Of a stretch of DNA of 64,000 nt, positions 23,616 through 34,982 are shown piece by piece. The stretch spans positions 1-64,000 of the forward strand of contig NZ_OY782562.1 in NCBI RefSeq assembly GCF_963677875.1. The letters run 5' to 3'. Numbering within the stretch: position 1 is the first letter of the stretch; each line of letters opens with the position of its first letter. The notes below the pieces were generated by a model. That model searched no databases and was not told where the DNA came from. It saw only the letters and a program-made list of their open reading frames with translations. Source of the DNA: Thiomicrorhabdus sp. (GTDB lineage Bacteria; Pseudomonadota; Gammaproteobacteria; Thiomicrospirales; Thiomicrospiraceae). The position numbers and the translations under genes were made by a program.

Positions 23616-23888
23616 TTATCTGAAATGATAATGCTTACGTACCGGATGATGGATGTCCCAGCGACAGCTCATTCCGCGAGGGAAAATCACCAGATCTCCG
23701 GCGCGAATCTGTACCGGTTCTCCTCCTTCGGGCGTTACGGTAACGGAGCCGTCAAGCAAATAACAAATTTCTTCCATGTCATAATGCCAGGGAAAGTCCG
23801 ATGCTTCTTTTTCCCAGATCGGCCACTGGGCAACCTGAAGTTCTTCCAGTTTGATTTGTGGAGGATGAGATTCGACCGTGATCTGCAT
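23616..23888 (-). CDS. Small cupin-domain protein
   Basis: A 90-residue single-domain cupin of the DUF861/cupin_3 type: residues WEKEASDFPWHYDMEEICYL give the first metal-binding motif (with H and E), and GDLVIFPRGMSCRWDIHHPV the second, proline-containing motif. The ligand is unknown; similar proteins include ethanolamine- or ureidoglycolate-linked cupins, but the small size gives no clue. It starts 17 bases after hflD and is probably co-transcribed with mnmA-hflD. In Escherichia coli purB occupies this spot. Confidence 0.85.
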   Translation of the reverse strand: MQITVESHPPQIKLEELQVAQWPIWEKEASDFPWHYDMEEICYLLDGSVTVTPEGGEPVQIRAGDLVIFPRGMSCRWDIHHPVRKHYHFR

Positions 23889-23904
23889 AATGCACCTCTA
23901 TAGG

Positions 23905-24567
23905 TTAGGGGATGGTTGGGGATGAATCGTTATCGTCGGTTTTCTGTTGAATTGCGAGTGCGCTGTTGAGGTATTTCTTACGCGACCATAGCAGGTTCCA
24001 GCGGCTTCCCCCTACCTGTTGCCAGAGCAGAGCGCTACGGATACCTGCCAGCAGAAGGCCTCTGATTTTATTGGCAATGCGTTGATTCTGCAGGTGACCA
24101 TGTTGTCCCTTTACCATGATGCGCGGGGAAAGGCCGCTGACGTTGTCACTGTAAGTTTTTGCCAGCGCAGCTATGACGTTGTCGTGGAACTCTCCGAAAT
24201 GCTGTTGTTGCTGACGGGCGTTTTCTAACTGGCGACTGATTTCGTTGAGTGGATCCCCTTGTTTCAGCAGTTTCTTTTGCAGAATAATCAGGTTTAGGAC
24301 ATAGCGGGTGATTTCGATATTGCGCATCTGCTCCTGCCCATCTGACCCCATCTGTGTCAAGAGCGTCGATAAACCGGCCTGGATATTGGCGTAGCGGCCA
24401 CCGAAAACATCAAGTGTGCTGGATGGATTATCGCAGAAAAGGGAGCGAATGGAGGTTTGAAAAGCGTTTTCTTCGCATTGGCCGGTCGTCGCCAGCTCAT
24501 GGACGCAACGGGCGGCCTGATAGATGCCGATCAGGGCCAGAGTTTTATCTTCTTGTGTATATGTCAT
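23905..24567 (-). CDS. hflD: HflD-family protein
   Basis: Membrane-associated protein known in Escherichia coli for lowering lambda CII stability. Its general cellular role is unclear. Recognisable are DKTLALIGIYQAARCVHELA at the N-terminus, the LDVFGGRYANIQAGLSTLL region and IRGLLLAGIRSALLWQQVGG, RWNLLWSR near the C-terminus. The length of 220 residues is normal. It starts 15 bases after the mnmA stop; mnmA-hflD pairing is a strong gammaproteobacterial signature. Confidence 0.93.
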   Translation of the reverse strand: MTYTQEDKTLALIGIYQAARCVHELATTGQCEENAFQTSIRSLFCDNPSSTLDVFGGRYANIQAGLSTLLTQMGSDGQEQMRNIEITRYVLNLIILQKKLLKQGDPLNEISRQLENARQQQQHFGEFHDNVIAALAKTYSDNVSGLSPRIMVKGQHGHLQNQRIANKIRGLLLAGIRSALLWQQVGGSRWNLLWSRKKYLNSALAIQQKTDDNDSSPTIP

Positions 24568-24582
24568 GGATCACATCGGAAT

Positions 24583-25707
24583 TTAGATTGCGTTGGATTG
24601 CGGAAAGTGATGAAAACGCGCTTCAATTACACCACCGCCGAGGCAGATCGGGCCATCGTAAAAAACAATGGATTGGCCCGGAGCGATCGCCGTTTGTGTT
24701 TCATCGAACTCGACTGCGATCTTGCCATCCTCCTGTTCGATAATACGACAAGGTTGCTCTGCTTGTCGATAGCGAATTTTCGCTTTAAGCGGCCGATTTA
24801 ATTCCGGGCAGTTACCACTGACCCAGTCAAGTGTATCGGCGACCAGATAGCGGTGTTGCAAAAGCGGGTGTTGTTTGCCCTGTACAGCGATCAGCCGATT
24901 GTTCTTCAAGTCTTTGTCTGCCGCATACCAAGGGTCGTTGCCTTTACCGTGACCTCCGCCGACACCAAGGCCTTTTCTTTGGCCGAGGGTATGGTACATC
25001 AAACCGTCGTGTCGGCCGATGACCTTGCCTTCATCGTCAATAATATCGCCCGGTTGAGCAGGTAGATAGCGTTGTAAAAAATCTTTGAATTTACGTTCGC
25101 CGATGAAGCAGATGCCGGTGCTGTCCTTTTTATTGTGGGTGATTAAGCCGGCTTCTTCTGCAAGTTTGCGAACGTCCGGTTTATCCAGTTCACCGACCGG
25201 GAATAGTGATTTCTGCAACTGATTTTGCTGCAGAGTATACAGAAAATAGCTCTGGTCTTTATTGTCATCCAGGCCTTTCAGAAGCTGGCATTCACCGCTG
25301 ACCGGGTCGCGATGGATTCGGGCGTAATGTCCGGTGGCGATGTAGTCGGCCCCCAGTTCCAGAGCATGTTGCAGAAAGGCTTTGAATTTGACTTCCTTAT
25401 TGCAGAGAATGTCCGGATTTGGAGTGCGGCCTTTCGCGTATTCTTCAAGAAAGTGTTCGAAAACCCGATCCCAATATTCGCCGGAAAAATTTTCGATATG
25501 TACCGGAATATCCAGAATTTCCGCGACGGCCATGACATCTTTGAGGTCTTCCGCAGCTGGACAGTAATCTTCGGTATCGTCGCCTTCCCAGTTTTTCATA
25601 AACAGGCCTTCGACTTGATATCCCTGTTGCTTGAGAAGGAGTGCGGCAACGGAGGAATCCACACCGCCGGAGAGGCCGACGATGACTTTGGTATCGGAAG
25701 GTTTCAT
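24583..25707 (-). CDS. mnmA: tRNA-specific 2-thiouridylase MnmA
   Basis: Installs the 2-thio group of mnm5s2U at U34 in tRNA Lys, Glu and Gln. The PP-loop [15 protein letters not shown] lies at about 12-26. The catalytic cysteines are in [11 protein letters not shown] and [24 protein letters not shown] and the [14 protein letters not shown] loop are also conserved. The length of 374 residues is normal. It heads the minus-strand group mnmA-hflD-cupin. Confidence 0.97.
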   Translation of the reverse strand: MKPSDTKVIVGLSGGVDSSVAALLLKQQGYQVEGLFMKNWEGDDTEDYCPAAEDLKDVMAVAEILDIPVHIENFSGEYWDRVFEHFLEEYAKGRTPNPDILCNKEVKFKAFLQHALELGADYIATGHYARIHRDPVSGECQLLKGLDDNKDQSYFLYTLQQNQLQKSLFPVGELDKPDVRKLAEEAGLITHNKKDSTGICFIGERKFKDFLQRYLPAQPGDIIDDEGKVIGRHDGLMYHTLGQRKGLGVGGGHGKGNDPWYAADKDLKNNRLIAVQGKQHPLLQHRYLVADTLDWVSGNCPELNRPLKAKIRYRQAEQPCRIIEQEDGKIAVEFDETQTAIAPGQSIVFYDGPICLGGGVIEARFHHFPQSNAI

Positions 25708-25910
25708 AGTGGTTCAATGGCCTTTAAGTGTTTTCAACTGCAATTCGGAGTCGTTTCATCTCATAACTTTCGAGTGAATTCGCACTCTGTGTAACGGTCG
25801 GCGAATTCGGGCTTATTTTAACAGAAGGACATCCGGATGGGCGCTGCAAACATCGATTAGCAATTACGCAGGATGATCGCAGTGGCAAACACCGGTGAGG
25901 ATGAACAGTA

Positions 25911-26465
25911 TCAGGCATCTCTCAATGCAGACTCTCCGGGTTTCAGATTGCCCAGTTTCCAGTCGCCGATACGCGTTCTGATAAGGCGTAAAGTCGGAAA
26001 GCCGACCGCGGCGGTCATGCGTCGAACCTGGCGGTTTCTGCCTTCCCGGATGCTGAGTTCAATCCAGCTTGTGGGAATGTTCCTGCGTTCGCGAATCGGC
26101 GGGTTGCGTTGCCACAGCCATTTCGGTTCATGGACTTTGCGGGCTTTGGCTGGCCGGGTCGGGCCATCTTTCAGGTCGACACCTTTACGTAGCCGTTCAA
26201 GCGCGGCAGCGTCGATGTCGCCTTCAACCTGAACCAGGTAGGTTTTTTCTGCTTTAAATTTCGGATCGCTGATGCGTTGCTGTAATTTGCCGTCGTCTGT
26301 CAGAAGCAAAAGCCCTTCGGAATCGCGATCCAAACGTCCGGCGGCATAAAATCCCGGACGCTGTATATAGTCTGCCAGAGTTTGTCTCTGCGCTTTGTAT
26401 TGCGCATCATCGGTAAATTGGCATAGGACGTTAAAAGGCTTGTTGAAAAGAAGAATCTGGCTCAT
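25911..26465 (-). CDS. rluE: 23S rRNA pseudouridine synthase RluE
   Basis: RsuA-family pseudouridine synthase; RluE modifies U2457 of 23S rRNA. The family core shows [11 protein letters not shown] at the start, then [19 protein letters not shown] with the catalytic aspartate, KTYLVQVEG and [19 protein letters not shown]. No S4 domain precedes the core, as in RluE. I chose the ATG at 26465 (184 residues); a TTG at 26507 would add 14 residues lacking likeness. It is divergent from icd, as in Escherichia coli. mnmA lies 203 bases downstream. Confidence 0.9.
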   Translation of the reverse strand: MSQILLFNKPFNVLCQFTDDAQYKAQRQTLADYIQRPGFYAAGRLDRDSEGLLLLTDDGKLQQRISDPKFKAEKTYLVQVEGDIDAAALERLRKGVDLKDGPTRPAKARKVHEPKWLWQRNPPIRERRNIPTSWIELSIREGRNRQVRRMTAAVGFPTLRLIRTRIGDWKLGNLKPGESALRDA

Positions 26466-26522
26466 GGAACAGTATGTATGATTAGACGGAGAATTATCCG
26501 TACTCAAAGCCCGGGTAAGCTC

Positions 26523-26551
26523 TTAACCTTTTGCGGCGCCTGAGTTAGAAT
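26523..26551 (+). promoter_or_regulatory. Possible promoter for icd
   Basis: TTAACC (26523-26528) and TAGAAT (26546-26551) are separated by 17 bases. This gives a leader of about 100 bases. The -10 is good and the -35 moderate. Confidence 0.35.
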
Positions 26552-26618
26552 AGAGCCATTCTATCACTTTTCCAAACCTTCTATATCGTTTGTAGCTGCC
26601 GAAGGCTAATGCCGTTAA

Positions 26619-28886
<2,268 letters not shown>

Positions 28887-28943
28887 GCTCTCGGCTTTTC
28901 TACTGGGATCGACTGCTTTGGTTGTCGGTTGCCAGGTATGCAG

Positions 28944-28986
28944 AACCCGCAAGATAACGAAGTTGTCTTGCGGGTTTTCTTTTTTA
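28944..28986 (+). terminator. Strong intrinsic terminator after icd
   Basis: AACCCGCAAGATAAC (28944-28958) pairs over 15 positions, with one T-G wobble, with GTTGTCTTGCGGGTT (28962-28976) around a GAA loop, followed by TTCTTTTTT. Confidence 0.9.
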
Positions 28987-29142
28987 AAGAGAGGTAAAAG
29001 GGGAGTGGTGGCAGATAAAGCGACGGATAAAATCAATAAGAGGTGAAATAAATCTCCGGGATTAAAGGCTTTTTAAGAATGGCCGTTAATATTTTCGTTA
29101 CAATCAAAATTTATCTCCCGAAAATGCCCCGAAGGAATCGAT

Positions 29143-29823
29143 ATGCGTAAACTGCTTGCACACTCTCTGTTATCCGCTTTGTTGCTGTTACTTTCGCCAC
29201 TGGCCCAGTCTGCGGAGAGTCTGACCTCTCAGCAGAAAACCGAACTCAACCGTCTGGCGATTTGTGGTGGAATTTCGCTGAATTTGAATGATGAAGCAGT
29301 GTTTAAACGCTATGACGCCGAAATTCGCAAAACATTGAGTAGTGCGATGGGGGATAAATCGGAGGCAGAGATCAAAGCGGTTTCCGATCGGTTGACCCAA
29401 ACTTATTCTGAAAAACTGAAAGCTTACCCGACGATCAGTCAGTCCAAACTGTTTGAAAAAGCCTGCCGCCCGGAGAATGTCAAAATGGATGAGAATTTTG
29501 TCGGTTTGAGAATCGGTGAGTTTCCCAAAGAATTGCAAGATAAAATTTCGGATATTGCAACCTGTGCCATTTTGTCAAAGCAGTTCGGTTATCAGGATCA
29601 GGCTAAGAAACTCACTGCCGCGAATTTGCTGATTGTTGTTGTCGGTGGTTTGAACGGTAAAAATGCAGCCGTGAATGAATTGAGAAGTTTATATCGTTCC
29701 ACTACTCAGGTGACGTCGATTCTGACGCCGGAGCAGAAAAAAGCGCAAATGGAAGAAAGCTGTACGCGAGTCAAAAATTATAAAAACACTTTTGAAGAAG
29801 CCAGAAGCATCTCCGATAAATAA
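29143..29823 (+). CDS. Exported protein of unknown function with four cysteines
   Basis: I do not recognise this 226-residue protein. A signal peptide is clear (MRKLLAHSLLSALLLLLSPL, then AQSA, cleavage near 24). The mature part is helical, charged and holds four cysteines at 41, 108, 141 and 207. The two halves look alike: each begins with a Cys after a short helix (AICGGIS, ATCAILS) and ends with a Cys 66-67 residues later (FEKACRPE, MEESCTRV). Two disulfides in a duplicated helical domain are likely (inference). It is flanked by the icd terminator and a GGDEF-EAL gene 44 bases downstream, perhaps in one transcript, so a periplasmic link to c-di-GMP signalling is possible but unproven. Confidence 0.7.
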   Translation: MRKLLAHSLLSALLLLLSPLAQSAESLTSQQKTELNRLAICGGISLNLNDEAVFKRYDAEIRKTLSSAMGDKSEAEIKAVSDRLTQTYSEKLKAYPTISQSKLFEKACRPENVKMDENFVGLRIGEFPKELQDKISDIATCAILSKQFGYQDQAKKLTAANLLIVVVGGLNGKNAAVNELRSLYRSTTQVTSILTPEQKKAQMEESCTRVKNYKNTFEEARSISDK

Positions 29824-29867
29824 GCCGGAGACGTTATTCTGTTGTATAGCGGTTGGTGCCTATTGCG

Positions 29868-32711
29868 ATGATAAATCGTTCTTTTCTTGAAATTGATGAT
29901 ACCCGGTCCTATTTTTCCTGGTTGCGGCATTTGCCGGTTGCAGTGGTTGTCGCCGAGACATCAAGCCGGAAGATTCGTTTCGTCAACTATGAAGCCGAGC
30001 GCTTGTTTGGTTTCTCGGAAGCCGAATTGCTGCATCGGTTGCAGTCTTCACTGCATCCCGAGGAGGAAAATCGCCTTCAGGATACTTTTGGTCGGCATTT
30101 TAGGGTTCTGAAAGAGTTTGGCCGCGTTGAAAAAGTCGCTAGCCGGATTTTGTGTAACGGGGATCGGGTTCGGGATGTTGAAATCACCGCGAATATCGTT
30201 TATTTGAATGGTGTTGAAGCACTGGTCGGAGTATTTGTTCCGGTGACCGAAAAAGCGGATTCGCAACGAGAGCTGGAAGAGAAGGAACACCGGTTCGAAG
30301 CTGTGTTTCTCAATAGTCATACGGGGATTCTGCTTTGTGATAGCGAGAATTCGATTTTGAATGCCAATCCGAGGTTGTTGGATATTCTGGGATGTTCGGA
30401 TTCTTTGCGCCATCAGCCGTTAAAAAAACTGTTTGCCGATCCTTCAGAGTTCGCAGAGTTTGCAGATGCGAGTCTGAAACTTTTAAGTGCCGGAGAAAGA
30501 GTGCATGCCGAATGTCGTCTAAAGAAGCTGGATGGTGAAATTATTTGGGTGAATTTATGCGGAAAATCCGTTGATCCCAGAGTGCCGCCCGCTTTGGAGC
30601 AGGGCATTTTATGGGTCGTTGACGACATTAATTTTCTCAAACATACCGAACATGAGCTAAAGGTTCAGCAGGCACTGTTTGCCAATGGCCCTGCGGTTCT
30701 GTTTCACTGGCAGCCGAAAGACGGTTGGCCGATTCGTTACATTTCGCCCAATGTACGACAGGTGCTTGGCTATGATCCTCAGCAACTGGTTGCCGACGAG
30801 GTTCGATTTTCCTCGCTTCTGCATCCAAGTGAACTGCACTTGATTCAAAATGAAATCAAGCAGTACTTTGCCCGACGGCAACAGAGTTTTGAGCAGTCTT
30901 ACCGTTTGAGAGGCGCCAACGGCGATTATCACCAGTTTTATTCCTATACCAAAATTGATTACGACGACAATCAGGTGTGTTCTGTTTGGGGGTACTTGAT
31001 TGATATGACCGAGTTCCTGAAAGCCCAGGAACTGTCCGAGTTGCTGTTAAGCCATACGCATGAAGGTATCTTCGGCCTTGATGAGCAAGGAATTACCACT
31101 TTCATCAATCCCGCAGGAGCGACAATGCTGGGCTATGAGGCCGAAGAACTGATCGGAAAATCCAATCATGCGCTCTTGCATCATACCGATGTTCACGGCC
31201 GTCCGATTCCCGAAGCGCATTGCAAAATGATGCTGCCGGTTAAAACCGGAGAGTCTCAGCTGGTCAGTGATGAAGTTTTATGGTGTAAAAACGGGGAATT
31301 TGTCGAAGTGGAATACAAAAGCTCGCCTCTGTATCGTCAAAACAAAATCATTGGGGCGGTTGTGACTTTTTCCGATATCAGTCAAAGACGCCTTCAGGAA
31401 GCGCAGATTCATCATATGGCTTTCCATGACGAATTGACCGGTTTGCCGAACCGTCGGTTGTTCAACGACCGGCTGGCGCAGATTTTGAAAAGAGACGCTT
31501 CTCAGCATCAAGGTGCGACTCTGATGATTATGGATCTGGATCATTTCAAAGAAGTGAATGATACGCTTGGCCACCCAACCGGCGACAAGCTGTTGCAGGA
31601 AATCTCCAAGCGGATTTATAAAGTGATTCGCAAAACCGATACCTTGGCTCGTTTGGGCGGCGACGAGTTTGCCCTTCTGGTAGCCTATGATTTTGATGTA
31701 TTTGAAACCTACCAGGTGGTTGAGCGCATTCTTGCCCTGTTTAAAACGCCGTTTGCCATTGACGGTCATTCGGTACAGAGCAATACTTGTATCGGTATCG
31801 CTTTCTGTGATACCGATATGACACCCGAACAGATCATTTCCCAAGCGGATATCGCCTTGTACAGAGCCAAGTCCATGGGGCAGGGAAGTTATGTTTTCTA
31901 CGAAGAGTCGATGTCGAGCAAAGTAAAAGAAGATGTGACCATCGTAGCGGAGTTGAGCCGGGCACTGAATCGTCAGGAGTTTGAACTTTATTACCAGCCG
32001 CAAATTGCAACCGAAAGTCGGGAAGTCATCGGTTTGGAAGTGCTTTTGCGGTGGTTTCCGAAGAATCCGACACTATCGCCGGTGAGTTCACCGGGAAAAT
32101 TTATCCCTCTTGCCGAATCGCGCGGGCTGATTTTTGACATTACCATGTGGCAGATGCAGATTATCAAAGATGATTTGCAACGCTTCCGAGAATTGGGCTT
32201 CAGCGGACGAATCTGTATCAATATTTCTGCCGAGTTGCTGAGACGCATTGAAATGTTTATCGGACTGATCGAGAATATTGACAAACTTCAGCTCAGTTAC
32301 AGCGATCTGGAATTCGAAATTACCGAAACCACCTATGCAGAATTGACGCATCTGGAAAATGATGTCTTAAGAACGTTGCAGAAAAGCGGTTTGGATTTCT
32401 CGATTGATGACTTCGGAACCGGTTACTCTTCGCTGGCGCTGTTAAGAAAATTTCAGTCGGGCAGCTTGAAAATCGACAAGGAATTTATCGATGAGGTGGA
32501 TTGCAACGATGACGATCATGCAATTGTTTCCGCAACGATTTCCATGGCGCATAAGCTGGGAAAAAAAGTAGTGGCGGAAGGGGTGGAAAAAACCTCGCAG
32601 CTTAATGTTCTGCAGGCGATGAAGTGCGACGTGATTCAGGGCTATCTGTTCGCCCGGCCCATGAATGTGCAGGATACGTGTGAGTTTTTAAAGCACTATA
32701 AAGCGGGCTAG
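29868..32711 (+). CDS. Multi-PAS GGDEF-EAL protein (cyclic di-GMP turnover)
   Basis: Cytosolic signalling protein of about 947 residues with no clear membrane helix. Four PAS-like domains lie at roughly 18-125, 146-265, 270-390 and 394-512, then GGDEF at about 520-680 and EAL at 695-948. The cyclase motif LARLGGDEFALL is intact, and RKTD five residues before GGDEF fits the inhibitory I-site. In the EAL domain the signature reads EVL, but the other catalytic residues are kept (NISAELL, FEITETTY, DDFGTGYSS, LKIDKEF, EGVE, QGYLFARP). Both activities are possible. The ATG at 29868 is preferred to a TTG at 29853; the ribosome-binding site is poor. The sensed signal is unknown. Confidence 0.92.
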   Translation: MINRSFLEIDDTRSYFSWLRHLPVAVVVAETSSRKIRFVNYEAERLFGFSEAELLHRLQSSLHPEEENRLQDTFGRHFRVLKEFGRVEKVASRILCNGDRVRDVEITANIVYLNGVEALVGVFVPVTEKADSQRELEEKEHRFEAVFLNSHTGILLCDSENSILNANPRLLDILGCSDSLRHQPLKKLFADPSEFAEFADASLKLLSAGERVHAECRLKKLDGEIIWVNLCGKSVDPRVPPALEQGILWVVDDINFLKHTEHELKVQQALFANGPAVLFHWQPKDGWPIRYISPNVRQVLGYDPQQLVADEVRFSSLLHPSELHLIQNEIKQYFARRQQSFEQSYRLRGANGDYHQFYSYTKIDYDDNQVCSVWGYLIDMTEFLKAQELSELLLSHTHEGIFGLDEQGITTFINPAGATMLGYEAEELIGKSNHALLHHTDVHGRPIPEAHCKMMLPVKTGESQLVSDEVLWCKNGEFVEVEYKSSPLYRQNKIIGAVVTFSDISQRRLQEAQIHHMAFHDELTGLPNRRLFNDRLAQILKRDASQHQGATLMIMDLDHFKEVNDTLGHPTGDKLLQEISKRIYKVIRKTDTLARLGGDEFALLVAYDFDVFETYQVVERILALFKTPFAIDGHSVQSNTCIGIAFCDTDMTPEQIISQADIALYRAKSMGQGSYVFYEESMSSKVKEDVTIVAELSRALNRQEFELYYQPQIATESREVIGLEVLLRWFPKNPTLSPVSSPGKFIPLAESRGLIFDITMWQMQIIKDDLQRFRELGFSGRICINISAELLRRIEMFIGLIENIDKLQLSYSDLEFEITETTYAELTHLENDVLRTLQKSGLDFSIDDFGTGYSSLALLRKFQSGSLKIDKEFIDEVDCNDDDHAIVSATISMAHKLGKKVVAEGVEKTSQLNVLQAMKCDVIQGYLFARPMNVQDTCEFLKHYKAG

Positions 32712-32727
32712 GATTTATAAAGAAATG

Positions 32728-32761
32728 CAACAATAACAATATCTTGCTTGTTATTGTTGCC
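32728..32761. terminator. Hairpin between convergent GGDEF-EAL and YebC-family genes
   Basis: GCAACAATAACAA (32728-32740) pairs perfectly over 13 bases with TTGTTATTGTTGC (32749-32761). The minus-strand side is followed by ATTTCTTTAT, so it probably ends the YebC-family gene. The plus-strand side has no immediate T tract. Confidence 0.5.
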
Positions 32762-32772
32762 AGGGGTTCTTT

Positions 32773-33489
32773 CTATAATTCGACGTCGTGATAAATATCT
32801 TGAACATCGTCAACGTTTTCCAGAAGCGAGAGGAATTTCTCGAACTGTTCCAGATCGTCGCCTTCAAGAGTTTTGGTCATTTTCGGAATGAACTGAATTT
32901 CATCCACTTCGAACTCGATGCCTTCGTAAGCTTCCATCAAAGCCTTTTTAGCATTGTTGTATTCGGTGTTCGGTGCAAAAACCGTAATCATGCCATCTTC
33001 GTTTTCCACGTCGCTGACATCGACATCCGCCATCAGCAGAGCTTCTAGTACCGCTTCGTCGTCCTCGCCTTTGAACGCCAGGATGGCAGAGTGGTCGAAC
33101 ATGTGCGAGACGCTTCCCTGAGTACCGATTTTGCAGTTGGTTTTGGTAAAGCAGCTGCGGACATCACCGAATGTACGGTTCGGATTGTCGGTCAGGCAAT
33201 CAATGATGATCATGCTGCTGCCTGGACCATATCCCTCGTATCGCGCCAGGGCGAAATCTTCGCCGCCGCCGCCCTTGGCTTTGTCGATCGCCTTTTCGAT
33301 GACGTGTGAAGGGACTTGCTCTTTCTTGGCTCGTTCAATCAAACCGGCCAAAGCCAGATTGCCTTCGACTTCAAAGCCGCCGTTTTTGGCGCACATATAG
33401 ATTTCTTTACTGTATTTGCTGTAAACCTTCGCCTTCTGATCCGAGGTTTTTGCCATGGATTCTTTACGGTTTTGGTAAGCTCTACCCAT
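32773..33489 (-). CDS. YebC/PmpR-family protein, YeeN-like
   Basis: A 238-residue protein of the YebC/PmpR (TACO1) family. It begins [14 protein letters not shown] and has the KIYAK-type region [18 protein letters not shown], then [28 protein letters not shown] and [12 protein letters not shown]. The start and internal spacing are closer to the YeeN branch than to canonical YebC (MAGHSKW). Members act as transcription regulators or, as shown more recently for YebC-type proteins, help ribosomes translate proline-rich stretches; which holds here is unknown. It is monocistronic. Confidence 0.93.
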   Translation of the reverse strand: MGRAYQNRKESMAKTSDQKAKVYSKYSKEIYMCAKNGGFEVEGNLALAGLIERAKKEQVPSHVIEKAIDKAKGGGGEDFALARYEGYGPGSSMIIIDCLTDNPNRTFGDVRSCFTKTNCKIGTQGSVSHMFDHSAILAFKGEDDEAVLEALLMADVDVSDVENEDGMITVFAPNTEYNNAKKALMEAYEGIEFEVDEIQFIPKMTKTLEGDDLEQFEKFLSLLENVDDVQDIYHDVEL

Positions 33490-33637
33490 GATTTGCTCCG
33501 TCTCTGCTTGAAACTTTTAAAAAATAAACGCCGATTTTACACAAACTTGCGTTTGGAAATCGGGTTTTTTGATCTGCCTGAATGTTACGGAAATGAGGCC
33601 CGTCGTTAACTAATGGCGGTGTGACGGGCCATCGAAT

Positions 33638-34207
33638 TCAGGCTTTTTTCATGTAAGCGGCAACCAGAACAATCTGCGTGCCGTTGATCTTGCCTTCAAT
33701 GTGCAGAGGATTGTCGGTCAGGTGGATGTTTTTCACCAGTGTGCCGCGTTTGGCGGTAAAGCCGGCACCTTTGACTTCAAGGTCTTTGACCAGTGTGACG
33801 TCGTCGCCTTCCTGAAGAACGGTTCCGTTACTGTCTTTCGTTGGCTGGCGATCGTCGTCTTCGTCAGGTAATCCGGCTTCGGCCCACTGACGGGTTTCCT
33901 CTTCCATATACATCATGTCAAGCAATTCCTGAGGCCAGCCTTCTGCTTTCAGGGCGTTCAGAATTCGAAATGCCATGACCTGAACTGCCGGAACAGGGCT
34001 CCACATGCTGTCATTCAGGCAGCGCCAGTGATTTGCATCCATGGTCTCAGGGGCATCAATCTGCGAGCGGCAGGTGCCGCAGACCAAAATTGATTGATCT
34101 TCGCTTCCGTCGCTCGGAGCCACTTCCATCACGCTTAAATCGTGTTCGGCGCCGCATAGTTCGCATTTCCCGCCACTGCGCGTCATTAGTGCTTGTTCTG
34201 TACTCAT
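33638..34207 (-). CDS. PhnA/YjdM-family zinc-ribbon protein
   Basis: The 189-residue protein has an N-terminal zinc ribbon with CELCGAEHDL and, about 24 residues later, CGTCRSQ. A middle segment holding WRCLNDSMWSPVPAVQVMAF and an acidic patch is followed by the C-terminal PhnA domain (DSNGTVLQEGDDVTLVKDLE, VKGAGFTAKRGTLVKNIHL). The family was named after a phosphonate operon, but it takes no proven part in phosphonate breakdown. No phn genes are nearby. The gene is transcribed away from clpS. Confidence 0.9.
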   Translation of the reverse strand: MSTEQALMTRSGGKCELCGAEHDLSVMEVAPSDGSEDQSILVCGTCRSQIDAPETMDANHWRCLNDSMWSPVPAVQVMAFRILNALKAEGWPQELLDMMYMEEETRQWAEAGLPDEDDDRQPTKDSNGTVLQEGDDVTLVKDLEVKGAGFTAKRGTLVKNIHLTDNPLHIEGKINGTQIVLVAAYMKKA

Positions 34208-34670
34208 GTTCTCTTCCCAAAACTAAAAAATCAGAAGCCGACGCTGAAAGGATTCGATGAGAGGGGGAGGGTTTCAACTTCGGGCTTCAAGATTAAAACG
34301 GCAATCGCTTCCCTCTTGGGCTCCCCGGGTTTAGCAGAGGTCGATTCGATTGCTTCCAATTCAGTCGCATATTATGCCTTGAATGGGCAAAAAAATCAGA
34401 ATAACCTGACGGAAGATTGGGGATTTTCTTGCCGAAAGCGTGCGTATTTGGATCTCCTTCGCCTTTAAAAAAGAGGGGAAGTCCTTATATACACTCAGAG
34501 GCTGATCAAAAAACCACCGGCGGTGTGTGGAAGATTTCGCGGGTTGAGCTTGAATCTGCCGGCGCCGTTTCAGGTAGAATAGAACTCGGACAACTGTCTG
34601 CCATATTTTTCTTCCGGCCGCTGGAAATGAAAGCGACCGGCCAGTTATTAATTTGAACTAAAGAGCAAAA
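34208..34670. other. Intergenic region between phnA-family gene and clpS
   Basis: In 463 bases I find no convincing gene; short open frames here lack a ribosome-binding site and family likeness. A TAGAAT box at 34575-34580 with TTGAAT 19 bases upstream could be a clpS promoter. A mismatched hairpin (CCGG-CGCT with AGCG-CCGG, about 34614-34641) lies in the proposed clpS leader. In Pseudomonas cspD sits next to clpS; it is not present here. Confidence 0.45.
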
Positions 34671-34982
34671 ATGCCACAAGAACACGACGACGGAAACCTG
34701 CTGCTGGAAACCGCTAAACCTAAACTAAAACCGCCAAAACGCTATCAGGTCGTCCTGCTGAACGACGATTTTACGCCGATGGATTTTGTGGTTGAAGTGC
34801 TACAGCGCTTTTTCGGCATGGACGAGCAGAAAGCCAATGCGGTTATGCTGGCCGTGCATCACGACGGCAAAGGGATTTGCGGTGTCTACAGTCGCGAAGT
34901 CGCTGAAATGAAGGTCTATCAGGTCAACCGGTTTTCCCGGCAGAATAAACACCCATTAAAATGTCAGCTGGAGGTGGCTTAA
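34671..34982 (+). CDS. clpS: ClpAP adaptor ClpS
   Basis: Delivers N-degron substrates (N-terminal Leu, Phe, Tyr, Trp) to ClpA. The 103-residue protein has a flexible acidic N-terminus and the core KRYQVVLLNDDFTPMDFVVE, with the NDDFTPMDF binding-pocket residues and HHDGKGICGVYSREVAE. The stop overlaps the clpA start (TAATG). aat, whose product makes Leu/Phe N-degrons, lies 5 kb downstream. Confidence 0.97.
   Translation: MPQEHDDGNLLLETAKPKLKPPKRYQVVLLNDDFTPMDFVVEVLQRFFGMDEQKANAVMLAVHHDGKGICGVYSREVAEMKVYQVNRFSRQNKHPLKCQLEVA

Noticed and set aside
32030..32080. Calling the EAL domain inactive because the motif reads EVL
   Set aside because: The remaining metal- and substrate-binding residues are present, and EVL variants are known in active enzymes, so inactivity is not supported.
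34193..34656. Small plus-strand frames between the PhnA-family gene and clpS
   Set aside because: Composition is that of noncoding sequence, no ribosome-binding site was found, and no cold-shock (cspD) motif is present.
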